Source: Polycladomyces zharkentensis (lineage in GTDB: Bacteria > Bacillota > Bacilli > Thermoactinomycetales > JIR-001). From it: a stretch of DNA of 64,000 nucleotides. The translations under genes were made by a program, and so were the position numbers. Within the stretch, counting starts at the first letter, position 1, and every line of letters begins with the position of its first letter. This document shows positions 55,275-63,928 of this stretch, piece after piece. The stretch spans positions 765-64,764 of the forward strand of contig NZ_JAFHAP010000017.1 of NCBI RefSeq assembly GCF_016938855.1, read 5' to 3'. A model generated the notes under the pieces. It searched no databases. It was not told the DNA's origin and was given only the letters and a program-made list of their open reading frames with translations.

Positions 55275-55544
55275 GCCACCCGACATCAAGGTGTCTGCTG
55301 CGGTGGTCGCTACGACCTCAGACACACCCGTGTATCCCTATTGCTCCAGCGAGGGTTCATCAAAAGATCATATCAGAATAGACTCGGTCAAGCAAGTATC
55401 ACTTTAACCTTGGATACTTACTCCCAGGAACGGGACCGACTGATCAAGGAAATCGAAGCCTTCAAAAAACGGATGGAGGACAGAGTGAGACAAGGGCGAC
55501 AGCAAGTGAAAGAAAAAGTAAATCAAAATCTAGGCAAACAATGA
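55275..55544 (+). pseudogene. tyrosine recombinase (phage integrase), C-terminal relic
   Basis: YDLRHTRVSLLLQRGFIKRSYQNRLGQASITLTLDTYS contains the R-H-x-x-R-like box, the LG.ASIT.TLDTY block and the catalytic Tyr. A helical tail KEIEAFKKRMEDRVRQGRQQ ends the frame. The upstream catalytic domain is absent. Confidence 0.6.
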
Positions 55545-55644
55545 TGAAGAAGCAAACCCAAAGACCAGTATTGGTTTCCGGGTTTTTGACAATGAACGGA
55601 TTCTAACAATCAGAGTCAGGGCAAGCCCCATCTTGTTGGACCAC

Positions 55645-55815
55645 ATGCTTTTCATTATACTGAAAATACCTAGATTTTTTCTGGATTACTATGTTGAAAT
55701 CAAACATGATGTTGAGAATTTGTGGAGCATGTTTAGGTTTATCAAATGGATTTTCCAGGGGATCGGCTGGTTATTTAGAGGAATTTGGAGGGTTATTATT
55801 TCGCTTTTCGATTGA
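55645..55815 (+). CDS. small hydrophobic protein
   Basis: 56 residues rich in Ile, Phe and Trp (FRFIKWIFQGIGWLFRGIWRVIISLFD), a likely amphipathic or membrane peptide. No clear ribosome binding site. It precedes the membrane-protein gene at 55834 by 18 bp. Confidence 0.35.
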   Translation: MLFIILKIPRFFLDYYVEIKHDVENLWSMFRFIKWIFQGIGWLFRGIWRVIISLFD

Positions 55816-55833
55816 TTGATGGAGGGTAGATAA

Positions 55834-56121
55834 GTGAAATCGTTCAAACTCGTGGCTTCTTGGATATTTGTAATCATTTCCGTGATAGGGTTACTTATCG
55901 GATTTTATATCATGGGTCTTCCATTCGTAATGGCACTCCTTATCGGACCCATATTGGTATCAGTATTTTCCACCGATTCGCCGTTTACACCGGAATATGT
56001 GCCATACCTGATCTTTTTCGGAGGATACGCCCTTGAAATTGGTTGGTTTGCACTGTTGTCCTTCGCTTTAAAAAACATTGTGCTGTCGTTCAAAAAAGAT
56101 GAGCAAGATTCCCAAACGTAG
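55834..56121 (+). CDS. small membrane protein
   Basis: 95 residues, GTG start after ATGGAGGG. Two or three membrane helices: WIFVIISVIGLLIGFYIM, FVMALLIGPILVSVF and YLIFFGGYALEIGWFALLSFAL. In this neighbourhood a membrane immunity protein is possible; family unknown. Confidence 0.5.
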   Translation: MKSFKLVASWIFVIISVIGLLIGFYIMGLPFVMALLIGPILVSVFSTDSPFTPEYVPYLIFFGGYALEIGWFALLSFALKNIVLSFKKDEQDSQT

Positions 56122-56203
56122 TGAGATGGACGATATGGATACCATTGTCCTGTTTTTATTGCGGCATCTGATTTAGTTGCTCCTTTCTTTCAATTGTTCG
56201 TTG

Positions 56204-56419
56204 ATGTCTAGTTTTGAGCGGTTACGAAAAATTGGATTTCGTATAGTGCAAATACATTGCGTGATTGTTAGTGTTCCTGCTTTGATGGCATTGGCAATGA
56301 TCAGTATGGGTGATCAAAAAACGTTTAATGATGGAATGATCTTTATGGGAATGTTGTTCTTGCCGTACGCCTTTTTTTGCATTCCCTTGGTTTCCTTTGG
56401 TTGGTCATTCATTGATTAA
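56204..56419 (+). CDS. small membrane protein, possibly degraded
   Basis: 71 residues with two membrane helices (IVSVPALMALAMISMG, MIFMGMLFLPYAFFCIPLVSFG). No ribosome binding site before ATG 56204. It may be the tail of a larger gene. Confidence 0.3.
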   Translation: MSSFERLRKIGFRIVQIHCVIVSVPALMALAMISMGDQKTFNDGMIFMGMLFLPYAFFCIPLVSFGWSFID

Positions 56420-56569
56420 TTCCTGGTCTGATTATGAGGAAAAACGGAATAGACAATCAGAAGTATTTGGCACGTTTTGTTAGTTTTTGGGACTCTGTTT
56501 GTGATAGCGTGGCTTATTCATCATTTTCATTCGCCACACTGATCTGAAAGGGGTGGGGGGTGGTATACG

Positions 56570-57034
56570 ATGATGATCGATCAAACCGAAGTAAAAAATA
56601 TTATATATCAACATACAGATAAATTTATTGCAGGTTTGAAAAAGTTTTTTTCTTATCGCTATGCTTCGACAGTCGATACCATCTTATTCGAAATCCATGG
56701 TGGTTTTAATGGGTTATTTAATATAAGCATCACTCCTATGGTCGAGGGCGAAGAATATGGTTATGAAAAAATAAGCGATTTATTGGATAAAGTAAATTTT
56801 GATGTGGAATTACAACAAATACTTCATTCAGACGAGAATGATACTTACAAAAGGAAAAAAAGGGAACTAAATGAGATTGCCCCGGATATGATATTCCAAT
56901 TCTTTATAGAGTGTTTTGAAGAAGCAGGTGGAAACCAAATTCCCTATCGTTGTTATCTTCGACACCATGAAGCGGATGATGTGTTTGATCTCAAGAACAA
57001 GTCATGGCTGATTATTGACGAACTATATGAATAG
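56570..57034 (+). CDS. immunity-like acidic protein
   Basis: 154 residues, acidic, soluble: TVDTILFEIHGGFNGLFNISITPMVEGEEYGYE, then long helices and CYLRHHEADDVFDLKNKSWLIIDELYE. AAAGGGGTGGGGGG lies upstream of ATG 56570/56573. Composition, size and location fit a polymorphic-toxin immunity protein; the family was not identified. Confidence 0.5.
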   Translation: MMIDQTEVKNIIYQHTDKFIAGLKKFFSYRYASTVDTILFEIHGGFNGLFNISITPMVEGEEYGYEKISDLLDKVNFDVELQQILHSDENDTYKRKKRELNEIAPDMIFQFFIECFEEAGGNQIPYRCYLRHHEADDVFDLKNKSWLIIDELYE

Positions 57035-57191
57035 TCCAGGATCAAATGTCCAGTGCTAAAAAGGGCTGCTTCTCTTGCGAGAGCTGCCCTTTTCCTTGTC
57101 TCACCGAATTTGAAGAAGCCCTGTTTTAACGCCTTCAGAGACTCAGAATTTTGGCCTCTGACGGTTCCAAAATCAAAAAGAGTGCTGAGAA

Positions 57192-57476
57192 TCAGCTCAT
57201 TAATCGGGGGAATCGTAAGCAGATATCAACCACCTTTTCAGCGTTTCTGCCTATGAAAGGTGATTTCCCGTCCATCGTTACGATCCAACCGAGATCAGTT
57301 CCATCGATAGTTCGTCCCACATCTATTCGGAAAGATGAACGGGATGACGGGAAGATCAACAGATCGCCAGTCTCTAAAGTCTCCAACTTCTTTAGTTGTT
57401 GTTGATCCATTCTGTGCCTTGCCTCGTATGAATCGTCAAAGTTTATCATGGCAACTGCTTGCAGGCGATACGTCAT
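57192..57476 (-). CDS. hypothetical protein fused behind the excalibur relic
   Basis: About 94 residues from ATG 57476 (MTYRLQAVAMINFDDSYEARHRMDQQQLKKLETLETGDLLIF...). The frame is continuous with the excalibur fragment upstream, so it is either a separate gene without an obvious ribosome binding site or a chimera made by deletion. Function unknown. Confidence 0.35.
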   Translation of the reverse strand: MTYRLQAVAMINFDDSYEARHRMDQQQLKKLETLETGDLLIFPSSRSSFRIDVGRTIDGTDLGWIVTMDGKSPFIGRNAEKVVDICLRFPRLMS

Positions 57477-57499
57477 GATCACGATCCAATTTGAACGGA

Positions 57500-57845
57500 T
57501 CACCGGGTTGATGGGCTTCAAAAAGCGTTGTGCTTCTTTCTGTGTTCTAAAGTCAGAGCAGTCCCGGTCACCCGTTATAGGTTCCTTCACTGGAGGTTTT
57601 TTCGCTGGTGGTTTCTTAACTGGTGGTTTCGGTGGTTCCTTTATCGGAGCAGGAAGTTACTTTCACACCATTTGCCGGGGTCAAAGCCGTCATCAGTGAC
57701 ATATCCGGGGCACTTCCAAATACCAATATGTTTTGTTTTAGCCACGTTCTCCGCTTTCCGGAACTCCACGTACTGTCTCAACTTTCCCATTGATCTTAAA
57801 GGTTGCGGTGTTACCGTCCACTGCCTCTAGGAATTGAGCCGATTG
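57500..57845 (-). pseudogene. secreted thermonuclease with excalibur domain, broken
   Basis: Successive minus-strand frames give QFLEAVDGNTATFKINGKVETVRG (staphylococcal-nuclease-like N-terminal strand), then KTKHIGIWKCPGYVTDDGFDPG, a Pro/Lys linker (KKPPAKKPPVKEP) and GDRDCSDFRTQKEAQRFL, the first half of an excalibur calcium-binding domain. The middle of the nuclease and the end of the excalibur domain are missing, and at least two frameshifts occur. Confidence 0.6.
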
Positions 57846-57924
57846 AATCCAATCTCCCTTTCCTAAATCAGCTCATACATACATTCAAAATCTTCTTGGT
57901 GAACCACGCACAGCTTACTTTTGT

Positions 57925-58563
57925 TTAATCTTCTTCATACAAACCAAAATCCGTTACCAAACAACAGATATGATTTTCATCATCATAACCCCAATAGGAT
58001 GCATAATATCCGTCACCCAGCCCACTTGAAAAGGTGATTATGTTACCTGACGGTTCTATTTGAATATCAGCCCAATCTCGTGTATCAGCATAATTATTTT
58101 TCGTTTCTTCTAAAATAAACTCATGAAATAGAGGGTTCTCTTGTGATATTTTTTTATATCTTAGGGCAGTTTCATAATCCATAAAACATCCTGTACCACT
58201 ATCAACCGGATAACCAAAAACTTCACCGTCTTCTAAAGTATTGGGATCTTGTCCTTTCTTTAAAGCCATTTCCCACCGCACAACTTTACTTTCTTTTATT
58301 TTAATCATCGCCGCTCCAATCCGTTCGTCGTCATCATCCAGATAATGGACAATATTGATGACTACCGGATATTCACCTGGAACAACTTTGTTGACAAACG
58401 GTTCCGTGCCAGGCGAAACGAAAGGATCACACGCAACAATTTGACCTGATAATAGACTTATTTTGCCCACTTCGATGTTTTTTGTCATTCCTTCTCCCAG
58501 GTGAGTATCAATTTTTACGTTATCTTGAAAGAGATTTGCGAAATCAGGAATTTTGATTCTCAT
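57925..58563 (-). CDS. DUF4241 protein, probable immunity protein
   Basis: 212 residues. GKISLLSGQIVACDPFVSPGTEPF, VPGEYPVVINIVHY, VVRWEMALKKGQDPN, GYPVDSGTGCFMDYETA and a C-terminal GLGDGYYASYWGYDDENHICCLVTDF are the blocks of DUF4241, found beside polymorphic toxins in several bacteria. ATG 58563 follows GAGAGG. The catalytic or binding role is unknown. Confidence 0.8.
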   Translation of the reverse strand: MRIKIPDFANLFQDNVKIDTHLGEGMTKNIEVGKISLLSGQIVACDPFVSPGTEPFVNKVVPGEYPVVINIVHYLDDDDERIGAAMIKIKESKVVRWEMALKKGQDPNTLEDGEVFGYPVDSGTGCFMDYETALRYKKISQENPLFHEFILEETKNNYADTRDWADIQIEPSGNIITFSSGLGDGYYASYWGYDDENHICCLVTDFGLYEED

Positions 58564-58661
58564 GACAGAACCTCTCATCCGTAGATGCCCCTTTCGGGGC
58601 AGTAAATCAAATCTACTTACTATACTTCCAAAACCCATTTATCGCTTTTTCGAGATATCCC

Positions 58662-58905
58662 TCAAAGCATAATGCCTACCACCGAAGTTATGGTCATATA
58701 CACATATTTTCTCATCGGGTGGTACGAATCCGATTGGGTTCCCTTCACCGTCAATGTTATACTGGCGCCGGCTCCAATCCTTTCAATGCACCTTCTGAGC
58801 AGATCCTTCATAAACCAGGCAACCACGTCATACCATCCGACGGCATCCAAGAGCGCTTCCCCGGCGTATCTTCCGGAACCCGGAGATCTCAGCCCACTTG
58901 CGGAC
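58662..58905 (-). pseudogene. 3' relic of unknown gene
   Basis: The minus frame encodes GSGRYAGEALLDAVGWYDVVAWFMKDLL, then GAGASITLTVKGTQSDSYHPM and MTITSVVGIML. It looks protein-like but has no start and no recognised family; possibly a toxin-gene fragment. Confidence 0.3.
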
Positions 58906-58910
58906 CACTG

Positions 58911-59222
58911 TTATCTTTCAACCACATTTGGATTGTTATATGAACAACCATAAACCTGATCAGGAAACGCTTCTGCCATAAATATGAATATGATTTGTCC
59001 ATTAGGGTGCGCCAATCTGGAGATCATATATGACAATGAATATTTTCGTATAACATTGGAAAGATATGTTGGTACATAATCAACCGTCTTTTTATTTAAG
59101 ACGAGGCTTTCCACTGGCGACAAATTTATGATTTTTTCACGCCAATAGGATGAGACACTTATTTCATAGATTACATCATACAAATATTTCTTGTGTAACT
59201 TTTTTCGAAGTCTCTTTTTCAT
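58911..59222 (-). CDS. small immunity-like protein
   Basis: 103 residues: MKKRLRKKLHKKYLYDVIYEISVSSYWREKI at the N-terminus, then LVLNKKTVDYVPTYLSNVI, and HPNGQIIFIFMAEAFPDQVYGCSYNN at the end. TAGGAGGCG precedes ATG 59222. It follows a relic (59238-59380) also found in front of the toxin tail at 60898. Family unknown, context suggests immunity. Confidence 0.55.
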   Translation of the reverse strand: MKKRLRKKLHKKYLYDVIYEISVSSYWREKIINLSPVESLVLNKKTVDYVPTYLSNVIRKYSLSYMISRLAHPNGQIIFIFMAEAFPDQVYGCSYNNPNVVER

Positions 59223-59237
59223 TACATCGCCTCCTAT

Positions 59238-59380
59238 TTATCCGGTGCGGAACCACCACTGTCAGAGTAGGCAGCGAGAACGGCTCGTTCTGAGAGCAAA
59301 CCCCATTGGAACATGCCCACTTTACGGAATCATACCGTTTTTCCCTTACCGGTTGCGTCCATTCATCCGGCTTTTAGATA
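59238..59380 (-). repeat. relic of a shared module segment, copy 1
   Basis: The minus strand encodes KPDEWTQPVREKRYDSVKWACSNG and then, with a shift, TVVVPHRI. It is a decayed copy of 61114-61275. Confidence 0.45.
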
Positions 59381-59450
59381 CCTTTCAGTTTTTTGCATGC
59401 TTAAATTAGAACGGTTTAAAAGATGCCCTTTTCGGGGCGGTAAATCAAAT

Positions 59451-59834
59451 CTACTTGGGATCGTCCAGCAAGGGGATACAAGGAGATAAAAACGGATCCC
59501 TTCGCTCATGAATTTTCCCTCGCATTAACACGAACACTTGAAATTCGTTGGCCAAACCGTTTGGATCTTCGTCATCCCATACATAGAGCAGACCGTATGC
59601 CCGGGGAGATAGTTTGGCGACATATTGATACAATTCAAATACTTCATCAGCGTCTTGAGCTTTGTGATTTGTATATCCGGACGTATAGATATGATAGGAA
59701 GCATTGACCACCGTGATTCCAAGGACACCTCTCACCCATGCGTATTCTTCGATCCGCTGTTTAATCTTCTCAAACACTGCATCTTTATTTTTTTCATACT
59801 CTGGAATCATGATCCACCCGTGAAACTCATACAT
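59451..59834 (-). CDS. Imm7-family immunity protein
   Basis: 127 residues. MYEFHGWIMIPEYE at the N-terminus, NASYHIYTSGYTNHKAQDADEVFELYQYVA, SPRAYGLLYVWDDEDPNG and the C-terminal DPFLSPCIPLLDD are the conserved blocks of Imm7, which protects against polymorphic toxins delivered by neighbouring cells. No intact toxin gene is upstream. The upstream 45 bp contain only a short frame ending just before the gene. Confidence 0.8.
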   Translation of the reverse strand: MYEFHGWIMIPEYEKNKDAVFEKIKQRIEEYAWVRGVLGITVVNASYHIYTSGYTNHKAQDADEVFELYQYVAKLSPRAYGLLYVWDDEDPNGLANEFQVFVLMRGKIHERRDPFLSPCIPLLDDPK

Positions 59835-59969
59835 GGCTTTAATCCATCCTTTTTAGGGCGTTTGTTTCTTATCCCATAAGATATTGAAGGACCTTGAACG
59901 AAGGGCGATTCATCATCTCTGGATCGACACATCGCACATCGTTAGAAAAGCGGATAGTGAAAAACCGAG

Positions 59970-60671
59970 TTACAGCATGTCCAATGTCGCCATCTCAATC
60001 CAATCCACTACTTCCTCATTATTGCGCGTGTTAAAAGTACGAAGAGAGTTTTTCTTGTTGTTGGGATCAATCACCCGCAGGACGTATCGTCCGCTGGGAT
60101 CGCCAGCCGGTTCCCATCCCAAGCGGATTTGTTTATCATGATATCCTTTCAGGCATAACAGATCATCTGTGAAATTTAGCCATATCACTTGTGAATCATC
60201 ATCCAATTTGTTTGGATCAAGGTCCATAAAATTATTTCGTTCAATTGTCCATGATTTATGGATCTTGAGTGGCAGCAATCGAATCGGAGGAGTAATCTTT
60301 TCAAGGGTTAAGTGGGAATCTGAGCTGGGTAGGACACCCTGACTGACCCCCCATGTGATCTTATCGATTACATCCGCGATTTCGTCCAATCTTCTCGTTT
60401 CTATAGAAAGAATGGTTTCAAAATCTTGATGAGTGACAAACTGGAGTCCAAACGTACCATTGGGATCTGCTTCTGGATACCATCCTACATCTAGTCCATA
60501 AATCTCATTGTAATGAATGTAAAACAAATCTTGTGTGAATTTGAAAAGCCATACATCCTCATCATCCGGTGGTACCGTTGCAGGATCTAAATCTAAAAGA
60601 TGATGAAACACAACCGTCCATCCCGGATGAATTCTGAGAGGTTGATAGTCGATTGAATTTTGTTTTCTCAC
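59970..60671 (-). CDS. two-repeat immunity-like protein, paralogue 2
   Basis: 233 residues with the same two-unit plan as 54484-55215: HPGWTVVFHHLLDLDPATVPPDDEDVW ... DVGWYPEADPNGTFGLQFV ... then HKSWTIERNNFMDLDPN ... RLGWEPAGDPSGRYVLRVI ... EEVVDWIEMATLDML. More diverged from the other two paralogues than they are from each other. Its ATG overlaps the stop of the 60668-60898 gene (ATGA), so translation is coupled. Confidence 0.65.
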   Translation of the reverse strand: MRKQNSIDYQPLRIHPGWTVVFHHLLDLDPATVPPDDEDVWLFKFTQDLFYIHYNEIYGLDVGWYPEADPNGTFGLQFVTHQDFETILSIETRRLDEIADVIDKITWGVSQGVLPSSDSHLTLEKITPPIRLLPLKIHKSWTIERNNFMDLDPNKLDDDSQVIWLNFTDDLLCLKGYHDKQIRLGWEPAGDPSGRYVLRVIDPNNKKNSLRTFNTRNNEEVVDWIEMATLDML

Positions 60672-60898
60672 TTCGTTCCCCCCTTTAATAGCTCACTTCT
60701 ACGTATCCATTTGTTTTTATAACTGTCAACACGTTTTATTGACATCGGATGCCCGTGAAATTCAGGTGGTCCCTTTCTACTGAGTTCAGACCGAATCCAG
60801 GTAGTAGGTTCACCTTGATCGTATCCAACAATCCGACCTGTATCATAGAAGAAATAGATCCTGTTTTTGTCCTCAACGTAAATAAATTCAGCTTTCAT
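60668..60898 (-). CDS. small protein coupled to the two-repeat gene
   Basis: 76 residues: MKAEFIYVEDKNRIYFFYDTG, then YDQGEPTTWIRSELSRKGPPEFHGHPMSIKRVDSYKNKW. Its ATG overlaps the stop of the toxin-tail relic (TGATG) and its stop overlaps the next start (ATGA). The last part of a homologue (GHPMSKKRVDGYLKK) precedes paralogue 3 at the window edge, so the pair is a conserved module. It may be a second immunity protein or part of a toxin domain. Confidence 0.6.
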   Translation of the reverse strand: MKAEFIYVEDKNRIYFFYDTGRIVGYDQGEPTTWIRSELSRKGPPEFHGHPMSIKRVDSYKNKWIRRSELLKGGTK

Positions 60899-61065
60899 CA
60901 AAGCTTCTTTTTCATTTTTTTTCTGTAAACATTCGGTAAATATTGGGCCGCATTGTAGCTAAACCGTTTTGCCTCATCCTTTTGTGTGTTTGATGTAATG
61001 TTCCGGCTGCGCGTTGGCAATTCTGCTTCTAAACTCCTTACTTGCATAATATCCACCATGGGCGA
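60898..61065 (-). pseudogene. toxin C-terminal domain relic
   Basis: The minus strand reads TDKIAHGGYYASKEFRSRIANAQPEHYIKHT, and after a one-base shift DEAKRFSYNAAQYLPNVYRKK up to a TGA that overlaps the next gene's ATG. It looks like the end of a polymorphic-toxin domain left in front of its immunity genes. Frameshifted and lacking the rest. Confidence 0.45.
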
Positions 61066-61113
61066 TTTTGTCCGTTTGTATTTTATCTCCCAACTATCTC
61101 AATCTCTGCTGTG

Positions 61114-61275
61114 CTAAACAAACCTGATCCGGTACGGAACCACCACTGCGGTGTAAGCGGTGGGGACGGCTCGTTCCGAGAGCAAGCCACCATTGGAACA
61201 AGCCCACTCTACGAATTCATCCCGTTTTTCCCTTACCGGTTGTGTCAATTCATCCAGCTTATAGACATTAGGTAC
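61114..61275 (-). repeat. relic of a shared module segment, copy 2
   Basis: An open minus frame, VPNVYKLDELTQPVREKRDEFVEWACSNGG followed by LLSERAVPTAYTAVVVPYRIRFV and stop. Homologous to 59238-59380. Possibly the recombination-prone part that carries exchangeable toxin/immunity cassettes. Confidence 0.45.
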
Positions 61276-61388
61276 ATGCTGGAATAAGCAGAAATATCCG
61301 ACTGAGTTGAATGATTACAAAAAAAGCCTTCCGAACTGAGGGCATACTTTATTTATCATAAACAATCGTAGTATATTCAATTTCGCTG

Positions 61389-61773
61389 GATCAAAGTTCA
61401 AACACAGTCCCAATGTAAATTTGGATTCAAGTTTCCTTCATTTTCATAAAAGTACTTAAAGGCAGCTACAACATCTTCTATCTTCACACACCAACAAGCC
61501 ATCGGGCGTGTGAATTGTAATCGTGTATTCCTTATCTTTTGGCTCATCAGGATGAATCAGTCTACAATTTTTGTCAGCAGATACATACCCGACTACGTAT
61601 CGTCTTTCGCCATTTATCAGATCCCCACCGCCACAAGTTATTTCCGATACTTCCTCTAATTCAAGATAAAAGTTATTAAATTTTTTCCATCTAAACTCTT
61701 AATAACGTCATATATTTGTTCCCAAGTAGGATTGTCTCCTTCGTATAAATCTGAACTCAAGTAAAAATTCATC
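61389..61773 (-). pseudogene. Imm1-family immunity gene, frameshifted
   Basis: The minus frames give MNFYLSSDLYEGDNPTWEQIYDVIKSLDGKN, then ITCGGGDLINGERRYVVGYVSADKNCRL, and TITIHTPDGLLVC. The order is that of Imm1 (helix, M.TCGGG strand, GERRYVV strand) and of the better copy at 62063-62432. At least two frameshifts. Confidence 0.6.
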
Positions 61774-61850
61774 ACTTATTCACTTTCCTTGGCTTTGATA
61801 TTTTTCCTGAAAACGGATTGTAAACATGCTCTGTTTTTGATCAAAACTGA
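61774..61850 (-). pseudogene. toxin C-terminal tail in front of Imm1 copy 1
   Basis: KTEHVYNPFSGKISKPRKVNK ends in TGA overlapping the Imm1 start (TGATGA). The related tail ITGNISKPSKKGK lies before the other Imm1 copy. Only about 22 codons remain open. Confidence 0.5.
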
Positions 61851-62062
61851 TCCTAGGTGAATGGTGGCTCACGCAGTATTTCTTGGAAATGTTGAACCGC
61901 ACGACAAAGACGGGAAAAATCGTGTTTGACGTACCAAATAATCAATATTGATTCCTTTACATTAGCTAGACTGGTTTCCACTTCGATCGATCGACGACAA
62001 TTCAGTTGAGCAAATGAATAATATCGAAAACCCGGCCAGTGAATAGTCGGGTTTATCAAAAA

Positions 62063-62432
62063 TTAGACACAGTCCCAGTGTAAGTTTGGATTCAGGTCTC
62101 CTTTTGTATCATAGAAATATCTAAAAGCATTGATCACAGTCTCTTTCTTCACACACCAAGCCGCTGGTGTTTCATCGGGGGTTTGAACCGTAATCACATA
62201 AAACTTGTCGGTTGGTTCTTGTTGGTTAATTAAACTACCATTTTTATCTCCTGATACATAGCTGACCACATACCTTCTTTCCCCTTCCTCCTCCACACGT
62301 CATCATTGCTACGCCATTTATATCAAATACAAAATGGTTGAATGATCCCCCATCCAACTTTTCAATTGCATTGCTAATCTCTTCCCAAGCAGGGTATTTT
62401 TCATCATCCAAGTCTGCGAAGAAATAACACAT
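62063..62432 (-). pseudogene. Imm1-family immunity gene with one frameshift
   Basis: Part 1 (62432-62290): MCYFFADLDDEKYPAWEEISNAIEKLDGGSFNHFVFDINGVAMMTCGGG. Part 2 (62296-62063): EEGERRYVVSYVSGDKNGS, KFYVITVQTPDETPAAWCVKKETVINAFRYFYDTKGDLNPNLHWDCV. Joined by one shift near 62290 in a G/A-rich run, they make a full Imm1 protein of about 125 residues. A recent loss or a sequencing error would both explain it. Confidence 0.65.
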
Positions 62433-62480
62433 CAGCTATTTCCCCTTTTTTGATGGTTTTGAAATATTTCCTGTAATTGT
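62433..62480 (-). pseudogene. toxin C-terminal tail cut by the duplication
   Basis: ITGNISKPSKKGK and stop, directly before the Imm1 start. The open frame ends at 62480 where the duplicated MFS segment begins, so the duplication boundary truncates this toxin gene. Confidence 0.5.
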
Positions 62481-62832
62481 TTTCGGTATCTATCTCATCA
62501 AAGGAGGCAAATCCGCCTTCGTAATGGTAATTTTGATATTCATTGCAAGTCTGTTTTTCAATGCATTACAACCCATTTACCATGCCATCATTGCCGATCT
62601 TTCAGAACCGAACCGGCGTGGTGCGACTTTTGGGATGGCCAACTAGGTGGGGGAAATCGGTGCCGTTCTTTCACCCGCTGTCAGTGGCACGTTGCGGGAT
62701 GCAACGAACAGTTGGTCTCCGGCGGTTTTCCTTGATGCAGCGATCATCCTTTCCTTTTTCGTGTTGGTGCTGTTCGTGAAAGAGAGAAGGATAGCGATGG
62801 GGCAAAGTATCCATCAAGCCATTGATGGATGA
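62481..62832 (+). pseudogene. duplicated 3' end of the pra-operon MFS gene
   Basis: Matches 53744-54098 over about 115 codons with scattered substitutions. A Leu codon (TTG) in MANLVGEIG has become TAG at 62644-62646, and no start or upstream helices are present. The terminator hairpin also comes along (about 62841-62870). Confidence 0.85.
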
Positions 62833-62956
62833 TTACCATTTGAGAGCCTTCGCTGACGAAGGCTCTGTTTGCTGTTTGTTCAACTTTAACTGAGAGAATT
62901 TTGGCCGCTCATTCGAATGCTGGTAGGTTATTTGTCTGATTACAGATAATAAACAA

Positions 62957-63095
62957 ATGGTGATCCCCTCGTTTGTACTTCCCGGTTATAACTTGGCGAA
63001 AGCAGACGGTGCGATGCCGAAACGGGTCAAAATGAAAGCCGGCCGGGTGACGAAGGCGGATTTGAGGAGTGCGAAAGGCGCATTACCGGTAACAA
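62957..63095 (+). pseudogene. second detached 3' end of GHL10-type hydrolase gene
   Basis: PGYNLAKADGAMPKRVKMKAGRVTKADLRS, nearly identical to 54222-54360, carried by the segmental duplication. Confidence 0.65.
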
Positions 63096-63131
63096 ATGGG
63101 CAAAATTCTTACCATGGGCTCATGATGCATT

Positions 63132-63155
63132 GCATCCCTCCGACCGGAGGGATGC
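63132..63155. repeat. hairpin of the CTCC/GGAG family, duplicate copy
   Basis: GCATCCCTCC/GGAGGGATGC followed by TTCATCTTCAAAC; identical to 54397-54420. Confidence 0.55.
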
Positions 63156-63205
63156 CTTACTTCATCTTCAAACGGACTCAACAAGCTCGCTAGTAGTTTC
63201 GAATC

Positions 63206-63928
63206 TTACAATCTGCCCAATGTGGCCCATTCGATCCAGTCAACGATCTCTTCTTTCTTTCTCGTTTCGATGGTGCGAGTCGGATGTTTCTTGTCACCGT
63301 CTTTGAACACCCGTAGGACGAACCGTCCATTGGGATCACAGCCGGGCTCCCATCCCAGACGAATTTCATCATGGTCGTCATTTTCCAACCGTAACAAGTC
63401 CTCGGTCAGGCTCGTCCACATCTCCGGTCGATCGGGAGGGAGTTTAATAAGGTCTGTTTCCGTAAAGGTGTTATGTCGAACCGTCCACCCTTGATAAAAT
63501 TTAATCGGTTGCAACCGAATCGGAGGAACCAGCAGTTCAATCGAAAACTCACGATCACGAGTGGGCAAAATCCCTTGGCTGACACCCCATGTGATCTTTT
63601 CGATGCCATCGAGTACTTCGTTCAAACTCCTCGTTTCGATGGAAAAGAGCTTTTTGAAGTCCTTGTGGGTCACCAGTTGAAGCTCAAATGCACCGTTCGG
63701 ATCCCCCTCCGGATACCAGCCAAGATCCAATCCGAAAGTATCTCTATAATGGATATACACCAGATCCTGCATAAAATCGAGCCATGCGTCTTCATCATCT
63801 GGGGAAACTTGCTGGGTATCCATATCATTGGAAAGAGAGGTAAACTGAATTCGCCATCCGGCATGAATTTTTAATGGCTGACGATGGAAGATCGGGTAAG
63901 GTGTTTTCGGAATGGACTGGTTTTTCAT
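63206..63928 (-). CDS. two-repeat immunity-like protein, paralogue 3
   Basis: 240 residues, differing from 54484-55215 at only a few positions plus the first 20 codons (MKNQSIPKTPYPIFHRQ against MSFLKYQRIPSKPYPIFN). Same two GW.....LGWxPxxDPNG units. Its ATG overlaps the stop of the partial upstream gene (ATGA). The divergent first codons suggest that the copy boundaries were patched by recombination with another paralogue. Confidence 0.65.
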   Translation of the reverse strand: MKNQSIPKTPYPIFHRQPLKIHAGWRIQFTSLSNDMDTQQVSPDDEDAWLDFMQDLVYIHYRDTFGLDLGWYPEGDPNGAFELQLVTHKDFKKLFSIETRSLNEVLDGIEKITWGVSQGILPTRDREFSIELLVPPIRLQPIKFYQGWTVRHNTFTETDLIKLPPDRPEMWTSLTEDLLRLENDDHDEIRLGWEPGCDPNGRFVLRVFKDGDKKHPTRTIETRKKEEIVDWIEWATLGRL

